Below the pieces are notes generated by a model that made no database searches, was not told the DNA's origin, and saw nothing but the letters and a program-made list of their open reading frames with translations. Source: SG8-30 sp963710135 (GTDB lineage Bacteria > Pseudomonadota > Gammaproteobacteria > Steroidobacterales > Steroidobacteraceae). Taken from it: a stretch of 64,000 nucleotides of DNA. Position 1 is the stretch's first letter, and each line of letters begins with the position of its first letter. The position numbers and the translations under genes are program-made. Where the stretch lies: assembly GCA_963710135.1 (NCBI GenBank), contig CAVPYY010000006.1:1116001-1180000 (forward strand), written 5' to 3'. This document shows positions 34,110 through 43,676 of the stretch, one piece after another.

Positions 34110-36113
34110 GCGCGTGCCCGGCAGGATCTCGAAGTCGGGCGTGAACGTGGTCAGCATCCCGGCCAGCCGGCCGAAGACCTGCGCGTCACCCTCGAGCTTC
34201 GCCTTGCCCGCCGCGATCTGCTGCTCCAGCGTGGCCTGCCCCAGCAGCACGGCGAGGAGGTCCTGGCGGTCGATGGTCATCGTCAGATCGGGGTCTCTCG
34301 CCTGCTGACCCTTGATGTTCGTCAGCGCGCCGTTGCTGAGCTCGACGACGAACTTCTCGCCATTGTCGGGCGTGACGAGATTGATGACGAAGCTGACGCC
34401 CTCGGCTTTCGAGCTGTCCAGCCGCACGCCGAGGAAATCCAGGAACAGATCCGTGGTGATGGCGCGCACCAGGTCCGGTCGCGTCGTGGACGGTAGCGCT
34501 CCCACCGGCATGCCTGAGCGCAGCTCCAGGGCACCGGCCAGGAAGCTGTTCCGGACGCTGGGGCTCTCCTGCTGGTAGCCGATCTGCTCGAAGACGTCCG
34601 CCAGCAGGTCCTTGGCCTCCTGATTGCCCGGTTCGGCGTACACGAGCTTGTTCAGGATCTCCTGTGCATACAGGTACTTGCCTTCATCGAACAGCTGGCG
34701 TCCCCGGGCGAGGATCGGCGCGGCGCCGCCCATCATCTCGACATACAGCGGTGCGGAATCCTCCGGAGACAGGGGAATCAGGGTCGCAGGGTTGGCGTCC
34801 CAATAGCCGAGATAGCGATTGATCACCGCGCGGCTGTTGTGGGCCTCGGAACCGTGGTAGCTGTGCGCCGCCCACTGCCGGCGCAGGCTGTCCGGCAGCC
34901 TGTACACGTTGTGGACCTGGTTGATGGTCACGCCCTGGTTCGCGAGGTGCAGGACCTGGTTGTTGAGGTGCGCGTAGGCATCGCGCTGCGCACGCATCAC
35001 TTCCTGGATCCGGTCGTTGCCCCATCGCGGCCAGTTGTGCGCGGAGAACATCACTTCGGCGTCCTGCCCGAACAGGTACAGCGCCTCGTTGATCTTCTTG
35101 GACCACAGCAAGGCATCGCGCACCAGCGCGCCACGCAGCGTGTAGATGTTGTGGATCGTCCCGGTGATGTTCTCGGCCGCCCAGAAGGTCTTGAACTGCG
35201 GGAACCAGGTGTTCATCTCAGCGGGGGCTTCGGTACCCGGCGTGTTCTGGAAGACCATGGTGACGCCGTCGATGGTGAGCTCCTCGATGTCGCGCTCGAT
35301 CACGCGGGTCGGTGCAATCAGGCCGAGATTGCCCACCGCCACGGTCTTGCCGATCGCCTGATCGACGTGCCCGAACGGGCTGTGCGGCAGCAGCAGCCCG
35401 TACTGGTAGAAGAGCCGACGGGTCATCGCGTTTCCGGCGTAGACGTTCTCGGCCACGGCGTGATGCATGAACCCGACCGGCGCGATGATCGGCACCTTGC
35501 CGCTGATGACGTCGGCCTCGTCGACCACGCCCCGCACGCCGCCAAAGTGGTCGGCATGTGAATGCGAATAGACGACGGCAACGACCGGGCGCGCGCCGAG
35601 CTGCTCGTTGACGAACTGCAGCGCGGCGGCAGCCGTCTCCTTCGCGGTCAGGACGTCGAAGACGATCCAGCCCGTGTCGCCCCTGACGAAGCTGATGTTC
35701 GCCAGGTCGAAGCCACGCACCTGATAGATGCGACCCGGCACGACCTCGTACAGCCCGTAGGCCATGTTCAGCACGGCCTGGCGCTGCAGTGACGGATTGA
35801 TGCTGTCGTAGGACTGGTCCTGCAGCAGGAAGTCGTAGCTGCCCAGGTCCCAGGCGACGTTGCCGGCCTCGGCCATGATCCGGCGGTAGGCAGGTGCCGC
35901 GATGAAGCCCCGGCGCGACTCTTCGAACTCGCGCTGGTCATCGAACGGCAGGGTGGCCAGCAGGCGCTCGCGACGCTCGATCGTGAAGGCCGAAGCCGCC
36001 TTGCCCTTGGCGTGAAAGTGTCCCTCTGCGGCGCTGGCCGCCGAGACGCTGCCGAAGGACACGCACAGCGCGGCCGCCTGCAGGAATACGGCGATATGTC
36101 GTGGCACTGGCAT
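34092..36113 (-). CDS. Linear alkyl sulfatase (SdsA1/BDS1-like)
   Basis: A 673-residue exported enzyme. A Sec signal ends near SAASAAEG. The metallo-beta-lactamase domain has the dizinc motif YSHSHADHFGG near residue 180 and later ligands around AAENITGTIHN and SAHNWPRWG. A dimerisation domain follows, and the last 130 residues form an SCP2-like domain (DLTMTIDRQDLLAVLLG) that binds the alkyl chain. Such enzymes hydrolyse primary alkyl sulfates such as dodecyl sulfate to alcohol and sulfate. The fatty alcohol formed could feed the wax ester synthase encoded elsewhere in the window; that is inference. Confidence 0.9.
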   Translation of the reverse strand: MPVPRHIAVFLQAAALCVSFGSVSAASAAEGHFHAKGKAASAFTIERRERLLATLPFDDQREFEESRRGFIAAPAYRRIMAEAGNVAWDLGSYDFLLQDQSYDSINPSLQRQAVLNMAYGLYEVVPGRIYQVRGFDLANISFVRGDTGWIVFDVLTAKETAAAALQFVNEQLGARPVVAVVYSHSHADHFGGVRGVVDEADVISGKVPIIAPVGFMHHAVAENVYAGNAMTRRLFYQYGLLLPHSPFGHVDQAIGKTVAVGNLGLIAPTRVIERDIEELTIDGVTMVFQNTPGTEAPAEMNTWFPQFKTFWAAENITGTIHNIYTLRGALVRDALLWSKKINEALYLFGQDAEVMFSAHNWPRWGNDRIQEVMRAQRDAYAHLNNQVLHLANQGVTINQVHNVYRLPDSLRRQWAAHSYHGSEAHNSRAVINRYLGYWDANPATLIPLSPEDSAPLYVEMMGGAAPILARGRQLFDEGKYLYAQEILNKLVYAEPGNQEAKDLLADVFEQIGYQQESPSVRNSFLAGALELRSGMPVGALPSTTRPDLVRAITTDLFLDFLGVRLDSSKAEGVSFVINLVTPDNGEKFVVELSNGALTNIKGQQARDPDLTMTIDRQDLLAVLLGQATLEQQIAAGKAKLEGDAQVFGRLAGMLTTFTPDFEILPGTRPAPGP

Positions 36114-36306
36114 GAATGGCCTTCCCTTGTCGCAACCCTACGGGCCCGGACAGCAGCCTCGCGCAATCCGTGCACCAATGCAAACCCGGACGATCTGCCG
36201 ATGCCGCATTCGATGACCGTGGTGGCCGCTCTTTCCGGTCGTCCGCCGTGTCGCACCGGATTGCAGGTAAACTTCGCATCGGGCAGACGGGGCACGGAGT
36301 GCGGCA

Positions 36307-36843
36307 ATGAGGTCGGTGTTGATCCTCTACATGAGCAGGCAAGGCCACACGGCCCGGGTTTCACGCAGGCTGTGCGAGAGCATCGCCAGTGCAGGCGGTC
36401 AGGCCGAGATGATGGACTTGCGCGAAGCGAGCCACGAGGGCGTGGACTGGGCCCGCTACGACGTCGTCGCCCTCGGCGCGCCGGTGCTGTATGGCACCTA
36501 CGACAAGAGCGTGTTCGAGTTCGTCGCTGCCCACAAGGACGAACTCGATCGCAAGCCGAACAGCTTCTTCAACCTGTCGGTCGTCGCCCGGGTGCCGGAG
36601 AAGTCCACGGTGGAGGGCAACCGCTACATGCAGAAGTTCCTGACCCTGTCGCCGTGGAAGCCGAGGCATCAGAAAGTCATCGCCGGCAAGGTCGACTACC
36701 CGTCCTGGCCCTGGCATGAGCGCGTCATGATCCAGATGATCATGAAGTTCACCCACGGGCCGACCGACAAGTCGACCGTGATCGACTACACCGACTGGCA
36801 GGACGTCGCGGCTTACGGGCGGACCCTGCTGGCGCTGCGCTGA
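36307..36843 (+). CDS. hemG: Menaquinone-dependent protoporphyrinogen oxidase
   Basis: A 178-residue flavodoxin-like protein. VLILYMSRQGHTARVSRR is the FMN phosphate-binding loop and ALGAPVLYGTYDKSV the second FMN loop; the central region with KFTHGPTD is typical of HemG. It oxidises protoporphyrinogen IX to protoporphyrin IX in haem synthesis and passes electrons to quinone, which lets haem be made without oxygen. This suits the fermentative genes nearby. Confidence 0.88.
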   Translation: MRSVLILYMSRQGHTARVSRRLCESIASAGGQAEMMDLREASHEGVDWARYDVVALGAPVLYGTYDKSVFEFVAAHKDELDRKPNSFFNLSVVARVPEKSTVEGNRYMQKFLTLSPWKPRHQKVIAGKVDYPSWPWHERVMIQMIMKFTHGPTDKSTVIDYTDWQDVAAYGRTLLALR

Positions 36844-36876
36844 GGCGCGCCACCCTGACCGGGCACCGTCCCGATC

Positions 36877-37191
36877 TCAGTCGACCTTGATCGCCGTGCC
36901 GCTCACCGAAACCATCAGCATCGTGCCGCCCACCGTCTCGTAGTCGACGTCGACCCCGATCACCGCGTTGCCGCCGAGCTTGCGGGCCCGCTCGACCATT
37001 TCCTCGACGGCGATGTCGCGGGCATCACGCAGGACCTTTTCGTAGGAACCGCTGCGCCCGCCGACGATGTCGCGGATGCCGGCAAACATGTCCCGGAATA
37101 TGTTAGCTCCCAGGATCGACTCTCCGGTGACCAACCCGAGGTAGGCGCTGATCTTGCGGTCCTGCAGCGTCGCGGTGGTGGTGACAATCAT
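36877..37191 (-). CDS. ybjQ: YbjQ/UPF0145 family protein
   Basis: A 104-residue protein of the UPF0145 (YbjQ) family: it begins MIVTTTATLQDRKISAYLGLV and contains GESILGANIFRD and GGNAVIGVDVDYETVG. Members form pentameric rings of unknown function; heavy-metal binding has been suggested. It converges with hemG, 33 bp away, and diverges from the following lipoprotein gene. Confidence 0.9.
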   Translation of the reverse strand: MIVTTTATLQDRKISAYLGLVTGESILGANIFRDMFAGIRDIVGGRSGSYEKVLRDARDIAVEEMVERARKLGGNAVIGVDVDYETVGGTMLMVSVSGTAIKVD

Positions 37192-37324
37192 TGGGTGCCT
37201 CCTGATTATGTCGTCGTACGGCGCGGCCGCCCCGGTCGGCCGCGGCTGGCCATGGTTGTCGCTTTTCCCGGGGTCACGCAGACGCTATGGTGTACGTCTG
37301 CGTTCTGGGTCCGGGAGCCGAATC

Positions 37325-38176
37325 ATGACATCCCAAGCCGCCAGCTGGCGCTACCTTGCCGCCGTCGCCGCATGCGCCGGTTTGCTCGCCGGCTGCAAGC
37401 CGCAGGCGGATGACGAGATGAAGTGGGCTCGCGCGGCGCTGGAGCGCAACCCGGGTCTCGAGATCGTCGCGGTCGACGACGAAAAGCGCATGTTCACGGT
37501 GCGACTCAAGGACCGCGACGAGCTGGTCACCGTGCGTCTGAGCTCGCTGATTGCCGGGCCTGAGGCATCGCCTCCCGCCAGCCAGGATGCCACTCCGCCG
37601 GCGCCCGAGATGCCCGCAGCGCCTGCCGCTGCCGAATCTGCTGTGGCGGAACCGGCCGCGACGGAGCCGTCGGCCCTGGCGGCGCCCGACGACACGGCCG
37701 CTGCGACCGAAGCCGTCCCGGAAGAACCCGCGGTCGGCACGGCCTACGTGGTGGAAAGGTCGGGCGCCGGCGTCCGCGTGACCGGGCCGGGCGTCAGTAT
37801 CCAGACGGTTGGCCCGGCATCGGCGGAGGCACAGGCCGCCGCGCGGGTCATGCGCGGCGACAGCGCCATCATCTGCGAAGGCCCACGGCTCTTGAGGATC
37901 GACGGCCGAACCCTGGCCGTGTCCGGGGACGCCGTGGTCGCGCGCGATGGCTGCGAGATCCACATTACCAACAGCCGCATCGACGGCAGCCGCAGCGCGA
38001 TTACCGTCACGGGAGCCAGCGTGCACATCACCAACAGCACGGTCGTGGGCAGCTTTCGGTCGCTGGACATCATGGATGGCGGCAAGGTGTTTGCGCGCTC
38101 GTCCGAGTTCGCTGGCCTGGTGCAGCGCCAGGGCAATGGGGAGTTGATCGATCTCGGCGGCAACAACTGGAAGTAG
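37325..38176 (+). CDS. Lipoprotein with Ala/Pro-rich linker and beta-helix-like C-terminus
   Basis: A 283-residue lipoprotein with signal ending LLAGC (lipidation at about Cys22). Residues 25-80 form a small folded unit. An Ala/Pro/Glu-rich low-complexity linker (about 80-140) joins it to a C-terminal domain with repeated 'HITNS' turns (IHITNSRIDGS, VHITNSTVVGS), suggesting stacked beta-strands. No function is known to me. GGGAG precedes the ATG at 37325. It converges with ackA, 7 bp away. Confidence 0.7.
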   Translation: MTSQAASWRYLAAVAACAGLLAGCKPQADDEMKWARAALERNPGLEIVAVDDEKRMFTVRLKDRDELVTVRLSSLIAGPEASPPASQDATPPAPEMPAAPAAAESAVAEPAATEPSALAAPDDTAAATEAVPEEPAVGTAYVVERSGAGVRVTGPGVSIQTVGPASAEAQAAARVMRGDSAIICEGPRLLRIDGRTLAVSGDAVVARDGCEIHITNSRIDGSRSAITVTGASVHITNSTVVGSFRSLDIMDGGKVFARSSEFAGLVQRQGNGELIDLGGNNWK

Positions 38177-38183
38177 CGCGGCT

Positions 38184-39359
38184 TCAGCGCGCGGCGAGGA
38201 CTGCTTCCGCCTGCTGCGCCATGACCGACTCCTCGTCGGTATGAATCACCCACACCGCGGGCCCGCGGCCGCCGTCGATCCGGCCTGATCCGCGCGCATT
38301 CGCCGCCGCGTCCAGCGACACGCCCAGCCAGCCCGCGGACGCGGCGATCCTGCCGCGGACCTCGGCGCTGTTCTCGCCGATGCCGCCGGTGAACACCAGC
38401 GCGTCGAGCCCGCCCAACGCCGCCGCCAGCGAGCCGAGTTCCCGCCCCACCCGGTACACGAAGTAGTCCAGCGCGAGCCGTGCGTGCTCGTCGTCGCTCG
38501 CGAGCAGTGTCCGCACGTCATTGCTGATGCCGGACATGCCGAGCAGACCGGATCCCCGGTACAGCAGCTGCTCGATCGCCGCCAGATCCATGCCCTCGCG
38601 CTGCAGATACAGGATCACCCCCGGATCGATGCCACCCGAACGCGTACCCATCGGCAGGCCATCGAGCGCGGTGAATCCCATCGTGCTGGCCACGCTGCGG
38701 CCGTCGGACACGGCGGTCATGCTGGCGCCATTGCCCAGATGCGCAATCACCACCCGGCCGCGGGCGTTGGCCTCGTCGAGTTCCGCCAGCCGGGCCACGA
38801 TGTACTCGCACGACAACCCGTGAAAGCCGTAGCGGCGCACGCCCGCGTCGAAGTACTCGGGCGGCAATCCGTAGGTCTGCGCGACCAGGGACTGACTGCG
38901 ATGAAAGGCCGTGTCGAAGCAGGCGACCTGCGGCACGGCCGGCATGGCGGCCATCGCGGCCTGCACGCCTGCCAACCCCTGCGGCTGGTGCAATGGCGCG
39001 AGCGGCACTAGTGCGCGCAACGCTTCGAGGACCCCAGCGTCAATCAGCAAGGCGTGCCGATACGTCACTCCGCCGTGCACGATCCGGTGCGCCACCGCCC
39101 GCAAGCGCGGCCCGGAGCCGGTCGCGCCCAGCCAATCCATCAGGTAACGCAGCGCGGCATCGTGAGTCTGGCCGTCGGCCGCCGCCAGCCGCTCATCGAC
39201 AATCCGGTCGCCGCCGCGGGCCGCGACGAAGCGCGCGGCGCCACCGATTCCCGAGAGCTCGCCGCGCTCCACGGCATGAAGGCCACCGCCATCGCCGCCG
39301 AACACCGCGAACTTGATGCTGGAGGAACCGGCATTGAGCACCAGGATCGGATCGGCCAT
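38184..39359 (-). CDS. ackA: Acetate kinase
   Basis: A 391-residue ASKHA-fold kinase that converts acetyl phosphate and ADP to acetate and ATP. It has the N-terminal LVLNAGSSSIKFAVF, the catalytic region HRIVHGGVTY, FDTAFH, the signature YGFHGLSCEYI, HLGNGASM and TGGIGENSAEVR. It is the third gene of xfp-tal-ackA, 17 bp after tal. No phosphotransacetylase gene is present, so acetyl phosphate from phosphoketolase is the evident substrate. Confidence 0.93.
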   Translation of the reverse strand: MADPILVLNAGSSSIKFAVFGGDGGGLHAVERGELSGIGGAARFVAARGGDRIVDERLAAADGQTHDAALRYLMDWLGATGSGPRLRAVAHRIVHGGVTYRHALLIDAGVLEALRALVPLAPLHQPQGLAGVQAAMAAMPAVPQVACFDTAFHRSQSLVAQTYGLPPEYFDAGVRRYGFHGLSCEYIVARLAELDEANARGRVVIAHLGNGASMTAVSDGRSVASTMGFTALDGLPMGTRSGGIDPGVILYLQREGMDLAAIEQLLYRGSGLLGMSGISNDVRTLLASDDEHARLALDYFVYRVGRELGSLAAALGGLDALVFTGGIGENSAEVRGRIAASAGWLGVSLDAAANARGSGRIDGGRGPAVWVIHTDEESVMAQQAEAVLAAR

Positions 39360-39376
39360 GTGCTCGACCAGCCGGA

Positions 39377-40351
39377 TCAGGCCCTGGAGTCGCCGGCGGC
39401 CAGGCCGAGCGCGTGGTCGACCAGCTTGAGACCGTCGGCATGGAAGCGCCGGATGCCCTCCGCCAGCTTCTCGGTTGCCATGGCGTCCTCGTTGTGCTGC
39501 CAGCGGAACGCTCGCTCGTCGAGCGAGACGCGCTCGATTGCGGCGGCCCGCGCCCGCTCCGGGTCCAGTTGCCGCGGCACTTCGTCCGTCGCGGCGTGCA
39601 GTTCGGCGAGGAGTTCGGGACTGATGGTCAGCAGATCGCAGCCGGCAAGATCGAGTATCTGGGTCGCCTTGCGGAAGCTCGCGCCCATGACCTGGGTCGG
39701 ATAGCCGAACTTCTTGTAGTACTGATAGATGCGCGTGACCGACGCGACCCCGGGATCATCCTCGCGCGGGATGTCCCTGACCTTGTCCGCGGCCAGGTGC
39801 CAGTCGTAGATGCGGCCGACGAACGGCGAAATCAGCGTCACGCCGGCGTCGGCACAGGCCACCGCCTGCGCGAAGCTGAACAGCAGCGTGAGATTGCAGT
39901 GGATACCCTCGCGCTCCAGGCGCTCCGCGGCGCGGATCCCCTCCCAGGTGCTGGCCACCTTGATCAGCACCCGCTCGCGGCCGATGCCGGCCTGCTCGTA
40001 AAGCTCGATGAATCGCCTTGCCTTGCGTTCCGTCGCCTCCTGGTCGAACGACAGACGCGCATCGACCTCCGTGGAGACACGTCCCGGGATGATCTCCAGG
40101 ATGCGGCAACCGATCGCGACGAACAGTTCCTCGACCAGCCGTTCGGCGCGATCGGCCGGATCCGGCAGCGCGGACGTCTTCGACAAGGCGTCGTCGACCA
40201 GTTCCCGATAGCGCGGATCGCGCGCCACCTTGAGTATCAGGCTCGGATTGGTGGTCGCATCCTGCGGCCGGAAGCGCTCGATCGCATCGAGCTCGCCGGT
40301 GTCGGCCACGACGACGGACCAGCGACGCAGTGACTCCAGCTGGGTCGTCAT
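39377..40351 (-). CDS. tal: Transaldolase
   Basis: A 324-residue class I transaldolase (TalA/TalB size) that moves a dihydroxyacetone unit between sugar phosphates. It has the family segments QDATTNPSLILKVA near residue 30, EVDARLSFD, the Schiff-base lysine in VLIKVASTWEGI near residue 130, CNLTLLFSFAQA and SPFVGRIYDW. The ATG at 40351 matches the family start; the frame is open 19 codons upstream into xfp. It lies 4 bp after xfp and helps recycle sugar phosphates for the phosphoketolase. Confidence 0.93.
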   Translation of the reverse strand: MTTQLESLRRWSVVVADTGELDAIERFRPQDATTNPSLILKVARDPRYRELVDDALSKTSALPDPADRAERLVEELFVAIGCRILEIIPGRVSTEVDARLSFDQEATERKARRFIELYEQAGIGRERVLIKVASTWEGIRAAERLEREGIHCNLTLLFSFAQAVACADAGVTLISPFVGRIYDWHLAADKVRDIPREDDPGVASVTRIYQYYKKFGYPTQVMGASFRKATQILDLAGCDLLTISPELLAELHAATDEVPRQLDPERARAAAIERVSLDERAFRWQHNEDAMATEKLAEGIRRFHADGLKLVDHALGLAAGDSRA

Positions 40352-40355
40352 GGCG

Positions 40356-42756
40356 TCACCATGGCCACTTCCAGTCGCGCTCGGCTGCACGGTCGACGCC
40401 GTGCTCATGGGCGTGGTTGAGGCAGTCGATCTGCATGTCGCGCAGCGCCTCCTTCACGTGCGCCCCGGCAACCTGCAGCCGCGGCACGCGATCGATGACG
40501 TCGATCGCCAGGCTGAAGCGGTCCACTTCGTTGCGGATCGCGAGCTCCAGCGGCGTGTTGATGTTGCCCTTCTCCTTGTAGCCGCGCACGTGCAGGTTGC
40601 GGTGATTGGTGCGCCGATAGCTGAGGCGATGGATCAGCCAGGGGTAGCCGTGGAAGTTGAAGATGATCGGCTTGTCGGTCGTGAACAGCGAGTCGAAGTC
40701 GCGATCCGAAAGGCCGTGCGGATGCTCGTGCGGCGGCGTCATGGTGTACAGGTCCACCACATTGACGAAGCGCAGGCGCAGGTCCGGGAAGTGCTCGCGC
40801 AACAGCACCACCGCTGCCAGCGCCTCCTGGGTCGCGACGTCGCCGCAGGCGGCCATGACGACGTCCGGCTCGCCACCCTGGTCGGTGCTCGCCCACTCCC
40901 AGAGGCCGATGCCCTTGGTGCAGTGGCGGATCGCGGCATCCATGTCCAGGTACTGCAGGTGCTTCTGTTTGTCCGACACGATGACGTTGATGTCATTGGT
41001 GCTCTTCAGGCAGCGGTCCGCCACCGCCAGCAGGCAATTCGAATCAGGCGGCAGGTAGATGCGCGTCACCCGCGGGCTCTTGTTCACCACCAGGTCGATG
41101 AAGCCCGGGTCCTGGTGAGTGAAGCCGTTGTGATCCTGCCGCCAGACCGTCGAGGTGATCAGCAGGTTCAGCGAAGCGACCGGCGCGCGCCACGGGAATG
41201 TCCTCGCAGGTATCCAGCCACTTGGCGTGCTGGTTGAACATCGAGTCGATCACGTGCACGAAGGCTTCGTAGGTGGAGAAGAACCCGTGCCGTCCGGTCA
41301 GCAGGTAGCCCTCCAGCCAGCCCTCCAGGGTGTGCTCGGAGAGCATTTCCATGACGCGTCCGTCGTGCGCCAGGTTGCCGCCGTCGGCGTCGACCGGCAG
41401 CAGTCTCGGCCATCCAGGTCTTCTTGCTGACCTCGTAGACGGCATCGAGCTTGTTCGAGGTGGTTTCGTCCGGCCCGAACACGCGGAAGTTGTCAGGATT
41501 GGCCTTGAGGATGTCGCGCAGGAACTCTCCCAGCCGGCGGGTGTTCTCGAACTCGCCATGTCCTGGCTTCTGCACCTCCACGTGGTAATCGCGGAAGTCC
41601 GGCATCCGCAGCGGACGCCGCAGCCGACCGCCGTTCGCGTGCAGGTTTGCGCTCATGCGCCGCTCCCCTTGCGGCGCCAGCGCCTGCAGTTCCGCCACCA
41701 GCCGGCCCGACTCGTCGAACAGCTCGTCCGGGCGATAGCTCTTCAGCCACTCCTCGAGCAGCGCCAGACTGGGCGGGATTCGCGCGCACGTCCGCCAGCG
41801 GCACCTGGTGGGCGCGCCACGACCCCTCGACCTGATGCCCGTTGACTTCCTTCGGCCCGGTCCAGCCCTTCGGGCTGCGCAGCACGATCATCGGCCAGCG
41901 CGGCCGGGCGAGCTCGCCGCTGCCGCTGCGTGCCTCGCGCTGGATGCTACGGATGTCCGTCAGGCAGCGCTCCAGCGTGCGCGTCATCAGCGCGTGCATG
42001 GTCAACGGGTCGTCGCCCTCGACGAAGTGCGGGGTCCAGCCATAGCCGCGGAACAGCGCCTCCAGCTCCTCGTGGGAAATGCGCGCCAGAATGGTCGGGA
42101 TTGTTGATCTTGTAGCCGTTCAGATGGAGGATCGGCAGCACTGCGCCATCGCGCGCGGGGTTCAGAAACTTCGTGGAGTGCCAGGCGGTGGCCAGCGGGC
42201 CGGTCTCCGCCTCGCCGTCGCCGACCGCGACCGCCACCAGCAGGTCCGGGTTGTCGAAGGCCGCGCCGAACGCGTGCGACACGCTGTAGCCAAGCTCGCC
42301 GCCCTCGTGGATCGACCCCGGCGTCTCCGGTGTGCAGTGGCTGCCGATGCCACCGGGGAACGAGAAGTCGCGAAAGAAATGCCGCATCCCGTCGGTGCCC
42401 TCGCCCTTCTGCGGATAGATCTCCCCATAGGTTCCTTCGAGGTAGACGGGACCCAGTACGCCAGGGGCCCCGTGCCCGGGACCCGCCAGGAAGATGGCAT
42501 CCAGGTCATGGCGGCGAATCAGCCGGTTGAGATGCACGTACATGAAGGCGAGCCCGGGACTCGCGCCCCAGTGACCCAGCAGGCGCCGCTTGATGTGCTC
42601 GGGCTTGAGCGGCTCGCGCAGCAGGGGGTTGTCCTGCAGATAGATCATCCCGGCAGCGAGGTAATTGCAGGCGCGCCAGTAGGCGTCGATCTGCCTCAAC
42701 TCCTGCTCGCCCGGGGTTGCGGGACCCTTTCCATGTGCGGGAGCTGACCTGGGCAT
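40356..42756 (-). pseudogene. xfp: Xylulose/fructose 6-phosphate phosphoketolase, about four frameshifts (probably intact)
   Basis: The coding span equals about 800 residues, the normal length of this thiamine diphosphate enzyme, which splits xylulose 5-phosphate (or fructose 6-phosphate) with phosphate to acetyl phosphate and an aldose phosphate. Family sequence is present throughout: GHWGASPGLAF, GPGHGAPGVLG, SFPGGIGSHCTPETPGSIHE, GDGEAETGPLA, then HQDPGFIDLVVNK and the C-terminal NFHGYPWLIH and RGYKEKGNINTP. The frame breaks near 42096, 41777, 41407 and 41193. GGAGGAACAAGG precedes the ATG. It is the first gene of xfp-tal-ackA. Confidence 0.88.
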
Positions 42757-42856
42757 CCTTGTTCCTCCATGCGTAACGACCGGCGCGGCCCGCAGACCCG
42801 GGGCCGCCTGCCGGAACCTTGGCGCAGTCAGGTTGCGGTATCAAGTCCGTGGCGCC

Positions 42857-42895
42857 GAAAAGCAGCGAGGGCGGGACCTTGCGGTCCCGCCCTCG
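42857..42895 (-). terminator. Rho-independent terminator of the ompW-like gene
   Basis: A perfect 13-bp stem (CGAGGGCGGGACC with GGTCCCGCCCTCG) and a TTGC tetraloop, with a TTTT run on the minus strand a few bases later. It lies 27 bp after the ompW stop and insulates xfp. Confidence 0.85.
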
Positions 42896-42921
42896 CGGGT
42901 CAGGCTCCCCTGTCCCCAGAC

Positions 42922-43560
42922 TCAGAAGCGATAGCCAACCATCAGGCTGTACACGGTCGGGTCGATCTTGACCGTACCGAGCCCAACCCGGTCCGTTCCG
43001 ACCCGGATGGTCGCATCTGTCTCGATGTCGATGTAGCGGATGTCGAGATTGACCAGCCACTTCTCGTTGATGTTGAAGTCCGCGCCGATCTGGGCGGCGA
43101 AACCGGTGGAATCGTCCAACGTCAGGCCGTCGGCCACGCCCGGATCGATCCTTTCGCTGGAGAATATGGTCCAGTTGAAGCCCACGCCGGCGTACGGGCT
43201 GAACACGCTGTCGGGCATGAAGTGGTACTGCACCGACAGGGTCGGCGGCAGATGCTTCGTCTCGCCGATCTTGCCCAGGCCCTTGATACCGATGTCGTGC
43301 TTGAAGGGCACGGCCGCCAGCAGCTCGACGCCGACATTGTTGGTCGCCATGTAGGTGACCGTGAAGGCCAGGCTCTCGCCCTCCTCGACCTGCAGCGTGC
43401 CGAGCCCGGCGATCTCGAGATTGTTCGACTTCGGGTCGACGATGGTGCCACCGATCTTGAACAGCCAGTCTCCCTGCTCCGCGTGTGCCGTCGGCGCGAC
43501 AGCCACCACAGCAATGCTGAGCATCGCGAGACTCGTAAGCTTCTTCATGACGTTCGACAC
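42922..43560 (-). CDS. ompW: OmpW-family outer membrane protein
   Basis: A 212-residue protein with a signal peptide ending AHA, then the family start (GDWLFKIGGTIVDPKSNN), alternating beta-strands of an eight-stranded barrel and a C-terminal aromatic end (YSLMVGYRF) recognised by the barrel-assembly machine. OmpW forms a narrow channel for small hydrophobic molecules and often responds to oxygen supply. I prefer the GTG at 43560, 7 nt after AGGAGG, over the ATG at 43548. Confidence 0.88.
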   Translation of the reverse strand: MSNVMKKLTSLAMLSIAVVAVAPTAHAEQGDWLFKIGGTIVDPKSNNLEIAGLGTLQVEEGESLAFTVTYMATNNVGVELLAAVPFKHDIGIKGLGKIGETKHLPPTLSVQYHFMPDSVFSPYAGVGFNWTIFSSERIDPGVADGLTLDDSTGFAAQIGADFNINEKWLVNLDIRYIDIETDATIRVGTDRVGLGTVKIDPTVYSLMVGYRF

Positions 43561-43676
43561 GATGACACCTCCTGTCACGTTGATGTGGCGGCGGCGACAC
43601 ACCGCCGGCCGGCTTTGCAATGCGGCAAGCGTAGGCGTTTGCCGGGCCGCCGGACACGGGTAGCAACCACGGTCGG

